From: Jeotgalibaca caeni | Lineage (GTDB): Bacteria; Bacillota; Bacilli; Lactobacillales; Aerococcaceae | Assembly (NCBI RefSeq): GCF_028863945.1 | Contig: NZ_JARBEA010000011.1 | Location: 1-56,812 of the forward strand | Direction of reading: 5' to 3' | Length of the DNA: 56,812 nucleotides | Shown here: positions 34,145-44,083 of the stretch, piece by piece | How the letters are laid out: each line of letters begins with the position of its first letter | Numbering within the stretch: position 1 is the first letter of the stretch | Made by a program: the position numbers and the translations under genes | Notes under the pieces: model-generated | What the model was told of the DNA's origin: nothing | The model's database searches: none | The model's input: only the letters and a program-made list of their open reading frames with translations

Positions 34145-35575
34145 ATGGAAGCCGTTCCAATGGAAATTCATGAAATTGCGGAGATGATTGTCACGAGTGT
34201 TGGCGGCGGCGAAAACATTAGTAGCATTGTGGCAGGCAAGAGGAACCTTCTATCGATCTCAGTGAAACATTTCGATTACATTTTGAAGCAAGAACTGGAA
34301 CGTGCATTTTTTATAAATGACTTGGTTTTTGGTTCACACTGGGTAACAATGCATTTAAAGGGTGTTTCAGCTCGCGATGTAGAAATTGCGATTCGACTCT
34401 ATGAGAATGAACAAAAATCAGTAACCATCATGAATAGAGATGATGGATTTAAATGGCTTGATCTTGTTTTTTCGTATTTACGTACAGTTTTTACTCCTTT
34501 GCTATCACTAATTATTGCAGGCGGAATCTTGCAAATCGTTATTATATTATTGATTACTCTGGGTTTCTTTGCTTCCTATACGAATGAGGCTGCGCTTTTT
34601 TCTACTATTTCCGGAGCTGTCTATTTCACATTGCCGATCATGCTTGCCTTCTCTGGAGCGAGGCAACAACAAACGAACCCGTATATTTCCGTAGCCATCG
34701 CCGGCATCTTATTGCACCCGAATGTTTCCTCTTTTATTTCCGAGATGATTCTAGAAAACTTCCTAGGTTTTTCGCTATTGTCCGAATCCTATACGAATAG
34801 TGTCCTCCCGATTTTATTCCTTATCCCATTTCAAGCAAGTATGGAACGCAGTTTACAACGAAGTTTGCCAAATGTGCTTCAACCTCTATTGAAACCTTTT
34901 TTGATTCTTGCTGCAGGATTGGGTCTAGGAATTTTTGTTTTTAGTCCGATTATGACCTTGATTGGTAATGCCATTGTCGGTTTACTTCAATATTTGCTTG
35001 AAGGAATTCCATGGCTGGCGACAGCCTTAATGGGGGCAGGTGGACCCATTTTTGTTACGATCGGCGCTCACTACTCATTGTTCCCAATGATCAATGAAGC
35101 AATCCATACACAGGGGTTTGAAGTGTTGCTGGGGCCAGGAATGTTAGTTATGAATGCAGCACATGCAGGGGTTGCCTTAGCCGTTCTATTGGAGACAACC
35201 AAAAAGGAATATCGTGTTTATTCTGGCTCTGCCTTTGTGATGGCTTTGCTTGGAGTCTCACAGCCAACAATTTATGGAATTGAGGTTCTCTTGAAAAAAC
35301 CATTTCTGGCTGCCATCTTTGGTGGAGGAGCGGGCGGCTTGCTGGCTGGTATCTTGGGGGTAAGAGCTTATAAACTTGTAAATCCTAATCTACTTTCTCT
35401 CTCTTCATTTGAGGATGGAAGCGGGAATCTATGGAAGGCACTCTTTTGTATGTTGGTTTCTTTTTTCTTGACATTCTGGTTAACTAAGCAAATGAAATTT
35501 GAAGAACCAGCTGATGAAGAAATTAAAATCGCTGCATCTGGAATCGAACAAATTCCCGCTCAAAAGGTCGAATGA
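34145..35575 (+). CDS. EIIC-like permease with inactive EIIB-like head
   Basis: Residues about 7-85 resemble the EIIB domain of beta-glucoside PTS proteins (IAEMIVTSVGGGENISSIV), but where EIIB has its phosphorylated Cys in HCATRLRF the sequence reads AGKRNLLSIS, with no Cys. The rest is an EIIC of about ten helices with GAHYSLFP (conserved His) and GVSQP (Gln373) in place of GITEP. It is a paralogue of the lone EIIC at 19932, which shares the Gln. It has 476 residues; AAGGAGAGGACAAG precedes ATG 34145. It cannot pass phosphate through its own EIIB, so transport without phosphorylation, a partner EIIB, or sensing are the options. Confidence 0.82.
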   Translation: MEAVPMEIHEIAEMIVTSVGGGENISSIVAGKRNLLSISVKHFDYILKQELERAFFINDLVFGSHWVTMHLKGVSARDVEIAIRLYENEQKSVTIMNRDDGFKWLDLVFSYLRTVFTPLLSLIIAGGILQIVIILLITLGFFASYTNEAALFSTISGAVYFTLPIMLAFSGARQQQTNPYISVAIAGILLHPNVSSFISEMILENFLGFSLLSESYTNSVLPILFLIPFQASMERSLQRSLPNVLQPLLKPFLILAAGLGLGIFVFSPIMTLIGNAIVGLLQYLLEGIPWLATALMGAGGPIFVTIGAHYSLFPMINEAIHTQGFEVLLGPGMLVMNAAHAGVALAVLLETTKKEYRVYSGSAFVMALLGVSQPTIYGIEVLLKKPFLAAIFGGGAGGLLAGILGVRAYKLVNPNLLSLSSFEDGSGNLWKALFCMLVSFFLTFWLTKQMKFEEPADEEIKIAASGIEQIPAQKVE

Positions 35576-35618
35576 ATATGGTAAAATGAAAAAACATGGC
35601 AACAAAGGAGAGCATAGA

Positions 35619-36470
35619 GTGAAGAAAATTGAGCAGAGCAGTTTGTTTCTAGCGGAACACATCCATCTTTTTCAATGTCCGGTTTGTCAGCAACCATTTA
35701 TTGAAACAAAACAACAGGGCATACTTTGTCAAAAAGGACATCAATTTGACTTGGCAAAAAAAGGAACCCTCCATCTCTTGCAAAAGGGTGGACAAAATGA
35801 ATATGATAAAGCGATGTTGACAAGCCGGAAACAGTTAGCAGATACAGGCTTTTTCCATCCACTCTTAGATGAAATACTGACAATAGTAGGGAGTAAAGAG
35901 CGAACGGCTGTATTGGACGTTGGATGTGGAGAAGGATCGCACTTACATTATTTGAACGAACAAGGGTTGGGTGGAGAAAAAATAGGGTTCGATATTTCCA
36001 AAGATGCCATTCAATTAGCTGCGAATCATTATTTTGAAGATGCATTTTGGTGTGTAGCAGATTTGGCTCATTCACCTTTTTCAAAGGAGCAGTTTGACCT
36101 CATCTTGAACATTTTTTCTCCATCACACTATCAGGAATTTGAACGTTTGTTGAAGCAAGGAGGGCAAGTTGTAAAGGTTGTACCTGACTCTGATTACCTC
36201 ATGGAATTGCGACAACAATTATACGCTAACGAAGAAAAACAAGCGTATGAGAACAAGGAAGTAGTCAATCGCTTCAAGGAAATATATCCAGATGGTTCTC
36301 ATCATCATGTAAGGTATGAAGTGCCGTTAACACCAGAGAGTTATGGCTGGTTGCTAGAGATGACTCCACTCTCATGGGGAGCAGATGAAGCAGTCTTAGC
36401 GAAAGCGAGCCAAGCGCCATTAGCGTCGATCACTGTGGCAGTTTCCATCCTAGTAGGCACGAAGAAGTGA
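35619..36470 (+). CDS. rlmA: 23S rRNA (guanine-N1) methyltransferase, RlmA family
   Basis: A 283-residue enzyme that methylates N1 of a guanine in helix 35 of 23S rRNA (G745 or G748). The N-terminal zinc ribbon is FQCPVCQQPF with CQKGHQFDLAKKG; the methyltransferase core has VLDVGCGEGSH and FDISKDAIQLA, with NIFSP in place of the catalytic NPPY-type motif, as in RlmA. GTG 35619 follows AAAGGAGAG. In Gram-positive bacteria the usual form is RlmA(II)/TlrB at G748, but sequence reading alone does not decide. Confidence 0.88.
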   Translation: MKKIEQSSLFLAEHIHLFQCPVCQQPFIETKQQGILCQKGHQFDLAKKGTLHLLQKGGQNEYDKAMLTSRKQLADTGFFHPLLDEILTIVGSKERTAVLDVGCGEGSHLHYLNEQGLGGEKIGFDISKDAIQLAANHYFEDAFWCVADLAHSPFSKEQFDLILNIFSPSHYQEFERLLKQGGQVVKVVPDSDYLMELRQQLYANEEKQAYENKEVVNRFKEIYPDGSHHHVRYEVPLTPESYGWLLEMTPLSWGADEAVLAKASQAPLASITVAVSILVGTKK

Positions 36471-36473
36471 CAC

Positions 36474-36492
36474 AACAAATCGGTTTGTTTTT
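36474..36492 (+). terminator. Terminator after rlmA
   Basis: AACAAA and TTTGTT with a TCGG loop, followed by TTTTC. The remaining 36493-36753 holds no gene that I can support. Confidence 0.5.
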
Positions 36493-36753
36493 CTGAAAAG
36501 TTGTGACTGTTGGACTTTAAACAGGGTGTTTACAAACAGATGTTATATGTTATACTATTTATATCATTTTGTAAGAGTATCATTGCCATTATACATTATC
36601 ACAAAATGACCTTATCCAACGTATTGATTCGCTGTGCTTGCCACCGAGTCTATACGTTTTTTTTGTGTCTAAATGCGGAAATGGAATCTTTTTAATTCTT
36701 TTTAGAGAATGGTATACTGAAAAGGAGAATCACGTTATGGAGGGGGGAGCACG

Positions 36754-37905
36754 ATGACAACAGCTGCCTTGAAAGCACAAATTATTGAAGCGTGTAAGGA
36801 AATTGGAATCGATAAAATCGGCTTTACAACAGCCGATCCATTCGAGTATATGGTTGAGCCGTTATTGGAACAACATGAAAAAGGTCATACAACTGGATTC
36901 GAACACCGTGTGTTAGAGGAAAGAATCTATCCAGACCGTATTTTCGATGAGCCAAAATCAATCCTATCCATCTGCTTGGCCTATCCGAGTAAACCGTTAG
37001 AGAAACCGGAACGAGTCAAAGGAGAGAGGCGTGGATCATTTGCACGAGCTTCGTGGGGTGTAGATTATCACGATATTTTGCGCGAGAAAATGGATCGTCT
37101 GGTTGAATTTATGCAGGAAAAAGTTCCGGAAGCCCGCTTCAAGCCTATGGTTGATACGGGTGAATTAATAGATACGGTGGTTGCCCAACGTGCCGGCGTA
37201 GGTTTTATTGGACGGCATGGATTGTTGATTACGGAAGAGTTTGGTTCTTACGTATATCTGGGAGAGATTATTACGGATATTCCCTTTGAGCCAGATCAAC
37301 CTGGTGTATTTGGGTGTGGAGAGTGTACGCGCTGCGTGACAGCATGTCCAACGGGGGCCATCCTGGGAAACGGTCAACTGAATCCTATTGTTTGCCTGTC
37401 TTATCAAACGCAAACAAAAGGAAGCATGCCGGATGAATTTCGTAAGAAAATGGGTCATGTTATTTATGGCTGTGATATTTGTCAGCAAACCTGTCCTTAT
37501 AATATTGGGAAAGACTTCCATCTGCATCCTGAAATGGAGCCGGAACCAGAACGTGAAACACCACTGCTGCAACCTCTGCTAACCATTTCCAATAAAGACT
37601 TCAAGGCTCGTTTCGGTGTGCTGGCTGGTTCGTGGCGTGGCAAGAAGCCCCTTCAACGGAATGCGATTATCGCATTAGCGAATTACCGGGATCGCAGTGC
37701 GATTCCAGAATTATTAAAAGTAATGGAACAAGACCCTCGCCCCGTGATTCGAGGTACTGCTGCGTGGGCACTGGGACAAATTGTCCGTAGGCCTAATCCA
37801 GAGCTGTTGGAATTCTTCCACGAAAGGATTGAAGCAGAAGAGGACGATGAAGCACGAGTAGAAATGGAAATGGCTTTAGCGAAATTAGAAGAAACAATCG
37901 AGTAA
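36754..37905 (+). CDS. queG: Epoxyqueuosine reductase
   Basis: QueG carries out the last step of queuosine synthesis at tRNA position 34, reducing epoxyqueuosine with cobalamin and two 4Fe-4S clusters. The clusters are seen in [16 protein letters not shown] and [11 protein letters not shown]. The cobalamin-binding head ([21 protein letters not shown]) is typical. A C-terminal HEAT-like repeat ([19 protein letters not shown]...) binds tRNA. It has 383 residues. A weak -10 (TATACT, 36713-36718) lies upstream. trmL, which acts on the same anticodon position of other tRNAs, follows. Confidence 0.94.
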   Translation: MTTAALKAQIIEACKEIGIDKIGFTTADPFEYMVEPLLEQHEKGHTTGFEHRVLEERIYPDRIFDEPKSILSICLAYPSKPLEKPERVKGERRGSFARASWGVDYHDILREKMDRLVEFMQEKVPEARFKPMVDTGELIDTVVAQRAGVGFIGRHGLLITEEFGSYVYLGEIITDIPFEPDQPGVFGCGECTRCVTACPTGAILGNGQLNPIVCLSYQTQTKGSMPDEFRKKMGHVIYGCDICQQTCPYNIGKDFHLHPEMEPEPERETPLLQPLLTISNKDFKARFGVLAGSWRGKKPLQRNAIIALANYRDRSAIPELLKVMEQDPRPVIRGTAAWALGQIVRRPNPELLEFFHERIEAEEDDEARVEMEMALAKLEETIE

Positions 37906-37931
37906 AATCGATTTGAAGGAGAAACGTATTC

Positions 37932-38441
37932 ATGACGAATCATATTGTATTATTTGAACCACAAATTCCAGCTAACACAGGAAATATCGCGCGGACTTGT
38001 GCAGCGACCAATTCACCGCTTCATTTAATTGAGCCGCTTGGATTCTCAACCGATGATAAGCAATTAAAACGTGCTGGTCTTGATTACTGGCACGATGTAA
38101 ATATTCACTACCATAAAGATTTAGCAGCTTTCATGGAATTTGTCGGGGAACGCAAGCTGTATTTAATTACCAAATTTGCAGAAAAAACGTATTCAGATGT
38201 GGACTATACCGTGGATGAAGACATTTTCTTCATCTTCGGTAAGGAAACAACTGGCTTGCCAGAGAGTTTTATGCAGGAGCAAAAAGAGAACTGTCTGCGA
38301 ATTCCAATGAACGATGAGCATGTTCGTTCTTTGAATTTATCCAATACAGCTTGTATGATCGTGTATGAAGCATTGAGACAACAAGGCTTCCCGCAGTTGG
38401 AACGAAGCCATGTATATGAGGACGATAAACTTAAAAAATAA
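37932..38441 (+). CDS. trmL: tRNA (cytidine/uridine-34 2'-O)-methyltransferase
   Basis: A 169-residue SPOUT enzyme that methylates the ribose of nucleotide 34 in tRNA-Leu. The family blocks are [19 protein letters not shown] at the N-terminus, [10 protein letters not shown] in the middle and [20 protein letters not shown] at the knot. It follows queG by 26 bases, making a two-gene unit for wobble-base modification. A GAAGGAGAAACG ribosome site precedes ATG 37932. Confidence 0.94.
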   Translation: MTNHIVLFEPQIPANTGNIARTCAATNSPLHLIEPLGFSTDDKQLKRAGLDYWHDVNIHYHKDLAAFMEFVGERKLYLITKFAEKTYSDVDYTVDEDIFFIFGKETTGLPESFMQEQKENCLRIPMNDEHVRSLNLSNTACMIVYEALRQQGFPQLERSHVYEDDKLKK

Positions 38442-38456
38442 TAGTCGAGGTGACGT

Positions 38457-39677
38457 ATGGGATACCAACTAAATGTTTTTTCAGAGATTGAGCCGCTCGA
38501 AACAGTGATGTTAAAACGTCCAGGAGAAGAAATCAATTATTTGATTCCGGATATGATTGAAGAATTACTTTTTGACGATATTCCGTATTTACCTGCTATG
38601 CAAGAAGAACACGAAGCCTTTGTGCAAGTGTTAGAAGAGAACGGTGTAGAAGTGCTTTATTTGGATGAACTGGCGATAGAAGCTTACAAGGCTCTAGATG
38701 ACAAGTCAGCTTTTGTTGAAAAGATGCTAGAAGAGTCCAACTTAGACAGTGTAAAACTGAAGCATCATTTGAGAGAGTACTTCTTAGACATGGATGCGTC
38801 GCAGATGATTCAAAAAATGATTGCCGGAGTCAACCGTTCTGAAGTGGATTTTATTCCAGATCATGAGCAAGATGGCTATCCGCTTTTTTTGATGAATCCA
38901 ATGCCCAATATGTACTTCACCAGAGATGTTGCTTCGGTTATTGGTAATAAGGTGAGTATCAATAATATGATGTATGAAGCTCGCAGCCGAGAAACATTGT
39001 TCGTAGAATTGATCATGAAGAAGCATCCTAAATTCCGCTTAACGGATGAAGAAATTCTAGTTAATCGGTATGAAGAAGATTTCAATACAGAAGGCGGCGA
39101 CATCATTGTCTTAAGTGATAAAGTCGTTGCCATCGGTGTGTCACAGCGGACGAGTTTGGCTGGTGCGAAGGCCATTGCCCAGAAACTATTTTCACGAAAT
39201 TCGCAATTTGAAAAAGTTCTTGCGATTGAGATTCCGAATGTCCGTGCCATGATGCATCTTGACACCGTATTTACGATGATTAGTCATAATGTCTTCACGC
39301 TTCATGCCGGTATTTTTGATTTGGATGGGAACATGAAGATTCATGTCATCGAACCAGGAGTGAACGAGTTACAGGTATCCGTGCAGACTGATCTGGCTGA
39401 ATCGCTCAAAGAAGCGTTAGGCGAAAAGGAAATCATTATTATTCCGTGCGGCGGTGGACATGAGATTGATGGACCGCGTGAACAATGGAATGACGGTTCC
39501 AATACGCTTGCAATTGCGCCAGGGAAAGTAGTGACTTACAACCGTAATGCGGTAACCAATGCGTTATTACGAGAGAACGGGATAGAAGTTTTAGAAATCC
39601 CCTCTAGTGAATTATCACGTGGAAGAGGCGGCCCACGTTGTATGAGTATGCCGATTTCACGTAAGAGAATGAACTAA
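38457..39677 (+). CDS. arcA: Arginine deiminase
   Basis: ArcA hydrolyses arginine to citrulline and ammonia, the first step of the deiminase pathway that yields ATP and resists acid. The catalytic residues are all present: FTRD with its Asp, MHLDTVFTM with His and Asp, CGGGHEIDGPREQWNDGSN, and the nucleophile Cys in RGGPRCMSMPI near the C-terminus. It has 406 residues. GAGGTGACGT precedes the ATG. It stands behind trmL with no arcB, arcC, arcD or argR in view, so the rest of the pathway must be elsewhere. Confidence 0.94.
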   Translation: MGYQLNVFSEIEPLETVMLKRPGEEINYLIPDMIEELLFDDIPYLPAMQEEHEAFVQVLEENGVEVLYLDELAIEAYKALDDKSAFVEKMLEESNLDSVKLKHHLREYFLDMDASQMIQKMIAGVNRSEVDFIPDHEQDGYPLFLMNPMPNMYFTRDVASVIGNKVSINNMMYEARSRETLFVELIMKKHPKFRLTDEEILVNRYEEDFNTEGGDIIVLSDKVVAIGVSQRTSLAGAKAIAQKLFSRNSQFEKVLAIEIPNVRAMMHLDTVFTMISHNVFTLHAGIFDLDGNMKIHVIEPGVNELQVSVQTDLAESLKEALGEKEIIIIPCGGGHEIDGPREQWNDGSNTLAIAPGKVVTYNRNAVTNALLRENGIEVLEIPSSELSRGRGGPRCMSMPISRKRMN

Positions 39678-39683
39678 TCATAT

Positions 39684-39729
39684 AAAAATCCCCCACCTGT
39701 CTGCACATGCGAACGGGTGGGGGATTTTT
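39684..39729. terminator. Bidirectional terminator between arcA and the transglutaminase operon
   Basis: AAAAATCCCCCACC (39684-39697) pairs with GGTGGGGGATTTTT (39716-39729). A at one side and T at the other allow ending from both directions, and the minus-strand stop codon lies in its edge. Confidence 0.85.
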
Positions 39730-41924
39730 TAGAAACTGGATTTCTGTTTTGCATACTGGAGGTCACGGTACACCGGAATCATCGAGCGCATTATGCTCTG
39801 TGCGTGTGTAGAGTCCAGCGTTTCTTCACTTGGAGCATACATCATTTCTTCTTGAAGCTGAATAAACTGAAGGATGGACGATTGATGAAGAGGTGCTTTT
39901 TTCGCAACTTCTAAGAAATATTGACGAAGGGTTTCGTCCTTTTTCTTTGGTTGATCCAACTGGTAGAGACTCAGTATCCATGTAGATTTCTGTCGAACCG
40001 TCAGGAACGGCAGCTGGATAAGGAATTCAATCAAGTAAGGATAGAGTTTTCGACGATAGAGATAAACGACAAAGGTCACAACGATGAGGAAGAAGGCAGC
40101 GAGTCGAGACCATGTAGATTCTTCCACAACGGTTTCTTCTATTTCATTTTGTTCCGCTGCATCTTCTGTTTCTGTTTGTTCTTCAGCAGCATCTTCCGCT
40201 GTCATTGGTTCTGGTTCTTCTTCAGCAACTTGCTCCTCCGGCAAGTCAATGGGATCGGTTGGAGAAACGCCTTGGTTATTGATGATTTCATCTGTTAACG
40301 GCTGATTGAAGGCCGGAGTAGGCTCAAAAGGAATCCATCCGTATTCTGGGAAGTAAACTTCTGGCCAAGAGTGTGCATTCGCATTCAGTATTTCATAGAA
40401 AATTTCCCCATTTTCATCGGTTTGTTGCGTGCCTCCATTGAAACCTTTGGCCCAGCGTGTAGGGACTCCAGCCATTCTTGATAGAACAACCATGGCGGTA
40501 GAGAAGTTATCACAGTAGCCCACGCGTGATTCAAATAAGAAATGGTCCACATATTCTGCATCTGGCGGAAGGTGGGAAGCTTCTCTCAAACTATAGCGCA
40601 AGCCGCTTTCGGAGCGTAAATAGTTCTCAATGGCTCGTACTTTTTCATAAGGGAGAGTCATCCCGTCTGTAAGTTCTGCAGCTAACTCCCAAACACGATC
40701 AGGGATGTTATCAGGGAGCTGTAAGTATTGATTCACTGAATCCAGTTCTCGATTCGTATAAGTAAGTTCACTTAATAAAGAAAAATCAAGGTCTTGGTCA
40801 GCAACTGTTACTTCATAAGAGTCAGGAGCATCTCCACCTTGATATTGCAGTTGCATGCTGGGGGCTAACAAGTTGAAATCCCCTTCTTCAATCTGCAAAT
40901 CAAGCATCTGATAGGTATAAGGAAAGTAGTCGAACTCTTCAACTCGATCAACCTGAATCGTGACACGTTCTTCGGCTTCAATAGGTGTGAACGCATACTC
41001 GATGATAGTGGAGAAGTCTTCAAATACCCTCTCCCAACCTTGGCGTGTATAATATTCTTTGGTAGAAATCCGCCAATAATGGGGCGAATCATCGTAGGCT
41101 CGAAAGACGGGGTCGAAGTTTTGTTGCACGGGTCCACCGAGCTGTGCATCATTTTCTCCATACCCCATTCGCCGTAAGCCGCCTCCGGACGTGTAATAAT
41201 CGATAAAATCAAACACACCCATCATTTCCAATCGTTGTTGATAGTTGCGGGAGCGGTTCTCCACCCATTGCTGTTGTGGGACTAAATTTTCTGTTGCCCA
41301 TAGTGCGCCTTGGGTAAAAAGGTAGCCGGCAGAGGTCACAACTGAAAAAGAAAGAAGAGCTTGCTTCCACCCATTATGAACCGAAACTTGGGAAATCCCG
41401 AGCAGCAGTGCACTTAACCCAATCACTCGAACGACATAAGGAAAGAAATCATATTGGGTAAAGGTATGCAGAATCATTAAATATACGATACAGGTCAAGA
41501 CGATAAGAGTCGGTCTCTTCTTGTTGATAAGAAAATAAGTAGCAAAGGAAAAAAGGATGAAGACGAAGATTAATGCAATATTTGTAGGAAATATTGCCAG
41601 ATCTCCTTGGAAAAATTGTCCAATCGCTCGCGACAAATGCTCATACTGCGTTGTAATCCAGTCGATCCCTCTCGCTTCAATAGGGAAATATGCTTGGTAG
41701 GCATAGATAAGAAGGGCGAGTTGGAGCGGAAGCCACAAAAACCAAAGGGGAACCAATACCGCAAGAAGGGAAGTTAAAACTGCGAACCATTCGAAAGGAC
41801 GAGCTTGTTCGAATTGATTTAAAGGGATAAACAATTGAATAATGGGATGGAAGAGATAAAAATTAACAACCGCTAAAATGATTTTCTGACTAAAGGTAAT
41901 CCAAAAGCTTTTACGGCTTTTCAT
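39729..41924 (-). CDS. Membrane transglutaminase-like protein
   Basis: A 731-residue protein with about six N-terminal helices (residues 10-220), a long extracytoplasmic transglutaminase-like domain, and one more helix near residue 610 before a cytoplasmic tail. The catalytic Cys is in RVGYCDNFSTAM, the His in NAHSWPEVYF and the Asp region in YGWIPFEPTPAF. An acidic Glu/Ala/Thr-rich linker precedes the last helix. It is the third gene of a MoxR-DUF58-transglutaminase operon, with its ATG sharing a base with the stop of the DUF58 gene. Such sets are thought to act on surface proteins or the envelope; targets are unknown. Confidence 0.9.
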   Translation of the reverse strand: MKSRKSFWITFSQKIILAVVNFYLFHPIIQLFIPLNQFEQARPFEWFAVLTSLLAVLVPLWFLWLPLQLALLIYAYQAYFPIEARGIDWITTQYEHLSRAIGQFFQGDLAIFPTNIALIFVFILFSFATYFLINKKRPTLIVLTCIVYLMILHTFTQYDFFPYVVRVIGLSALLLGISQVSVHNGWKQALLSFSVVTSAGYLFTQGALWATENLVPQQQWVENRSRNYQQRLEMMGVFDFIDYYTSGGGLRRMGYGENDAQLGGPVQQNFDPVFRAYDDSPHYWRISTKEYYTRQGWERVFEDFSTIIEYAFTPIEAEERVTIQVDRVEEFDYFPYTYQMLDLQIEEGDFNLLAPSMQLQYQGGDAPDSYEVTVADQDLDFSLLSELTYTNRELDSVNQYLQLPDNIPDRVWELAAELTDGMTLPYEKVRAIENYLRSESGLRYSLREASHLPPDAEYVDHFLFESRVGYCDNFSTAMVVLSRMAGVPTRWAKGFNGGTQQTDENGEIFYEILNANAHSWPEVYFPEYGWIPFEPTPAFNQPLTDEIINNQGVSPTDPIDLPEEQVAEEEPEPMTAEDAAEEQTETEDAAEQNEIEETVVEESTWSRLAAFFLIVVTFVVYLYRRKLYPYLIEFLIQLPFLTVRQKSTWILSLYQLDQPKKKDETLRQYFLEVAKKAPLHQSSILQFIQLQEEMMYAPSEETLDSTHAQSIMRSMIPVYRDLQYAKQKSSF

Positions 41925-42961
41925 TAGGGATTACTCACCTCCCTCTGGATAATATCAAGCTCTGAAAAGGCAATAATCGGTTCCGTACGGGCTTGCTTCA
42001 TGCGCTCGATGAGGGAGCTTTCAGCAATGCCGATCGTGAATCCACCGGTTACCTTTGTATGTTGCCATGCATGCAGAAGTTTTTCTTCGTCTCGGGTAGG
42101 TTCAATGGTCAAGAAAGCTTCTAAAACATCTTGTTGACCAAACGTACCTTCAAAAGAACCAATTAAAACAAAGCGAACTTGAAACTGATCGCGCAAACCA
42201 ACGAATAAGGAATAGGTAAGACGCAAGAGGACCTCAAACGAAGGAGAAGTCCCGCCCATAAAGAGAAGCGTAATGGTAGGCTGAATCTCTTTTTCATATT
42301 CCTTTACCATCAATTTATTTTTACGGGAACTACTCTTCCAATCCACGTGTTTCATGGCATCTTGCGGAATATATTCCCTAATTTGGCGGAATTCTGCTGC
42401 ATTCGACTTTATATAGCGTTTCAAGTAAGGATTGCCAAGAATTTTATTTATATAAGTATGGCGATCTTTGGGGGCAAAGGGTTCGGGATAAATATCAAAA
42501 GCAACGGGAATCTTTTTCGAGGAGTAATGTGTAAAAAAACCAAAATAGTCTCTGCCCCATGTTTCAAGACGAACGAGAGAGTAGCGTCCTCTAGGCAGTT
42601 GTAAGTTATGGAGATGAATCGTCAACTGATTACGAAAGAGAGGAAAGAGTTTTTCTTCCAGTTGCATATCCTTCAATGTAACCCGCGCTGTTATTTCAGG
42701 AATCAAAATAGGCAAGTAGAACCGGGTCCGAGCTTGGAGGATGAATTCTTTTTTGTAATCAAGTTGATTGCGGAGGTTTACTTCCGCTTTTCCAAATGAA
42801 AGAAGGGTAGTGAGAAATGCGACTAGTAAAAGCAAAGAGAAAAAGAGGAGGATAAACCAAGAAGTATTTCCGGGAAATGCCATCGTATAGAGAAAAAGGG
42901 TAAAGCAAAATAAAGTCACTGTTATACGATTAGCAATTTTCCGAATCCAAATTCTTTTCAT
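41924..42961 (-). CDS. DUF58 domain protein
   Basis: A 345-residue protein with two N-terminal membrane helices (about residues 12-52) and a DUF58 domain, which has a von Willebrand A-like fold. The family signature is DAMKHVDWKSSSRKNKLMVKEYE near residues 200-222. It usually works with a MoxR ATPase, encoded 4 bases upstream. AGGAGG lies 8 bases before ATG 42961. Confidence 0.9.
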   Translation of the reverse strand: MKRIWIRKIANRITVTLFCFTLFLYTMAFPGNTSWFILLFFSLLLLVAFLTTLLSFGKAEVNLRNQLDYKKEFILQARTRFYLPILIPEITARVTLKDMQLEEKLFPLFRNQLTIHLHNLQLPRGRYSLVRLETWGRDYFGFFTHYSSKKIPVAFDIYPEPFAPKDRHTYINKILGNPYLKRYIKSNAAEFRQIREYIPQDAMKHVDWKSSSRKNKLMVKEYEKEIQPTITLLFMGGTSPSFEVLLRLTYSLFVGLRDQFQVRFVLIGSFEGTFGQQDVLEAFLTIEPTRDEEKLLHAWQHTKVTGGFTIGIAESSLIERMKQARTEPIIAFSELDIIQREVSNP

Positions 42962-42965
42962 TCGT

Positions 42966-43919
42966 TTACCTCCTTATTGGGGGTGACACGCGTTTCAGTA
43001 ACGCTTGAATGGCTTCATCCGTTTGTTGGGAAGAGTAGGAGTCATAAAATAGAATACGATGGCGATACACGGCAGGAAGCACCGCTTTGATGTCATCCGG
43101 GATAACGTAGCTACGTCCATCGAGTAATGCATAAGCTTTGGCTGCTATTACACAAAATTGATTTCCGCGAGGACTGATTCCCAAACGAATATGGGCAGAA
43201 GAACGAGTCAGATTCCCTAAATCAACTACATACTGAAGTAAGGATTCTTCGATATGGATGCGGGGTACACTTGCCTTCAATTGTAAAAAAGATTCCAGCG
43301 GCAAAATAGGTTCTAAATCTTGCAGAGCCATCATCTGGTTTGGAGCAGCCAACATTTCAACTTCTTGTTTTTGATTCGGATAACCGAGCGAGAGCTGCAT
43401 CAGGAAACGGTCTAACTGTGCTTCCGGAAGTGGATAAGTACCTTCGTATTCAATTGGATTCTGGGTAGCCAGCACAAAAAACGGCTGGGGCAATTGATAC
43501 GTAATGCCGTCACTCGTAACTTGTTGCTCCGCCATAGCTTCCAGCATTGCGGCTTGCGTACGAGGAGAGGTCCGATTAATCTCATCTGCTAGGACAATCG
43601 AAGAAAAGATAGGGCCTTTTCGAAAGACAAAGTTGTCTTGACCGGAACGCGGCATAGAGAATCCAACGATGTCACTCGGAACAAGGTCTGGAGTAAACTG
43701 AATTCTTGAGAAGTCGGCGCCTAAACATTTTGCGATTGTTTTTACTAATAGTGTTTTCCCTACACCTGGAATGTCTTCAAATAAAACATGTCCACCGGCT
43801 AACATAGCTGTAAGGGTTAACTTTGTGACTTCTTCTTTTCCTATGATAATTTGTCCAACCGTACGAAAAAGACGGTGTATTTGTTCAACCGCTCGAAGTT
43901 CTTCCTGTGTCAGTGGCAT
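42966..43919 (-). CDS. MoxR-type AAA+ ATPase
   Basis: A 317-residue chaperone-like ATPase. Walker A is EDIPGVGKTLLVKT, Walker B is SIVLADEINRTSP, sensor 1 is FVLATQNPIEYEG and the lid contains SPRGNQFCV. It begins a three-gene minus-strand operon and presumably remodels or activates the DUF58 and transglutaminase proteins. AAGGAGGAGCCTT precedes ATG 43919. Confidence 0.92.
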   Translation of the reverse strand: MPLTQEELRAVEQIHRLFRTVGQIIIGKEEVTKLTLTAMLAGGHVLFEDIPGVGKTLLVKTIAKCLGADFSRIQFTPDLVPSDIVGFSMPRSGQDNFVFRKGPIFSSIVLADEINRTSPRTQAAMLEAMAEQQVTSDGITYQLPQPFFVLATQNPIEYEGTYPLPEAQLDRFLMQLSLGYPNQKQEVEMLAAPNQMMALQDLEPILPLESFLQLKASVPRIHIEESLLQYVVDLGNLTRSSAHIRLGISPRGNQFCVIAAKAYALLDGRSYVIPDDIKAVLPAVYRHRILFYDSYSSQQTDEAIQALLKRVSPPIRR

Positions 43920-44083
43920 AAGGCTCCTCCTTATTGGCTTGATAGTGTTATTATACCGTTAATATTCTTAAATTTATAAAAAAGTGCATAGAATAGCCTT
44001 TTTAAGCGCATAAATTAAATCATGGAATCGTTTCAGAAAAAGGTTATAATAGAATTATTATTTGATGAGAAAGGGTTGAAGAA

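Noticed and set aside
36510-36695. 61-codon open frame upstream of queG
   Set aside because: No ribosome site, an odd hydrophobic composition, and it lies in an AT-rich promoter region.
38457-39677. Full arginine deiminase operon
   Set aside because: Only arcA is present; the neighbours are tRNA-modification genes and the transglutaminase operon.
39717-40305. Plus-strand open frames opposite the transglutaminase gene
   Set aside because: They lie wholly within a well-supported minus-strand gene and have no family features.
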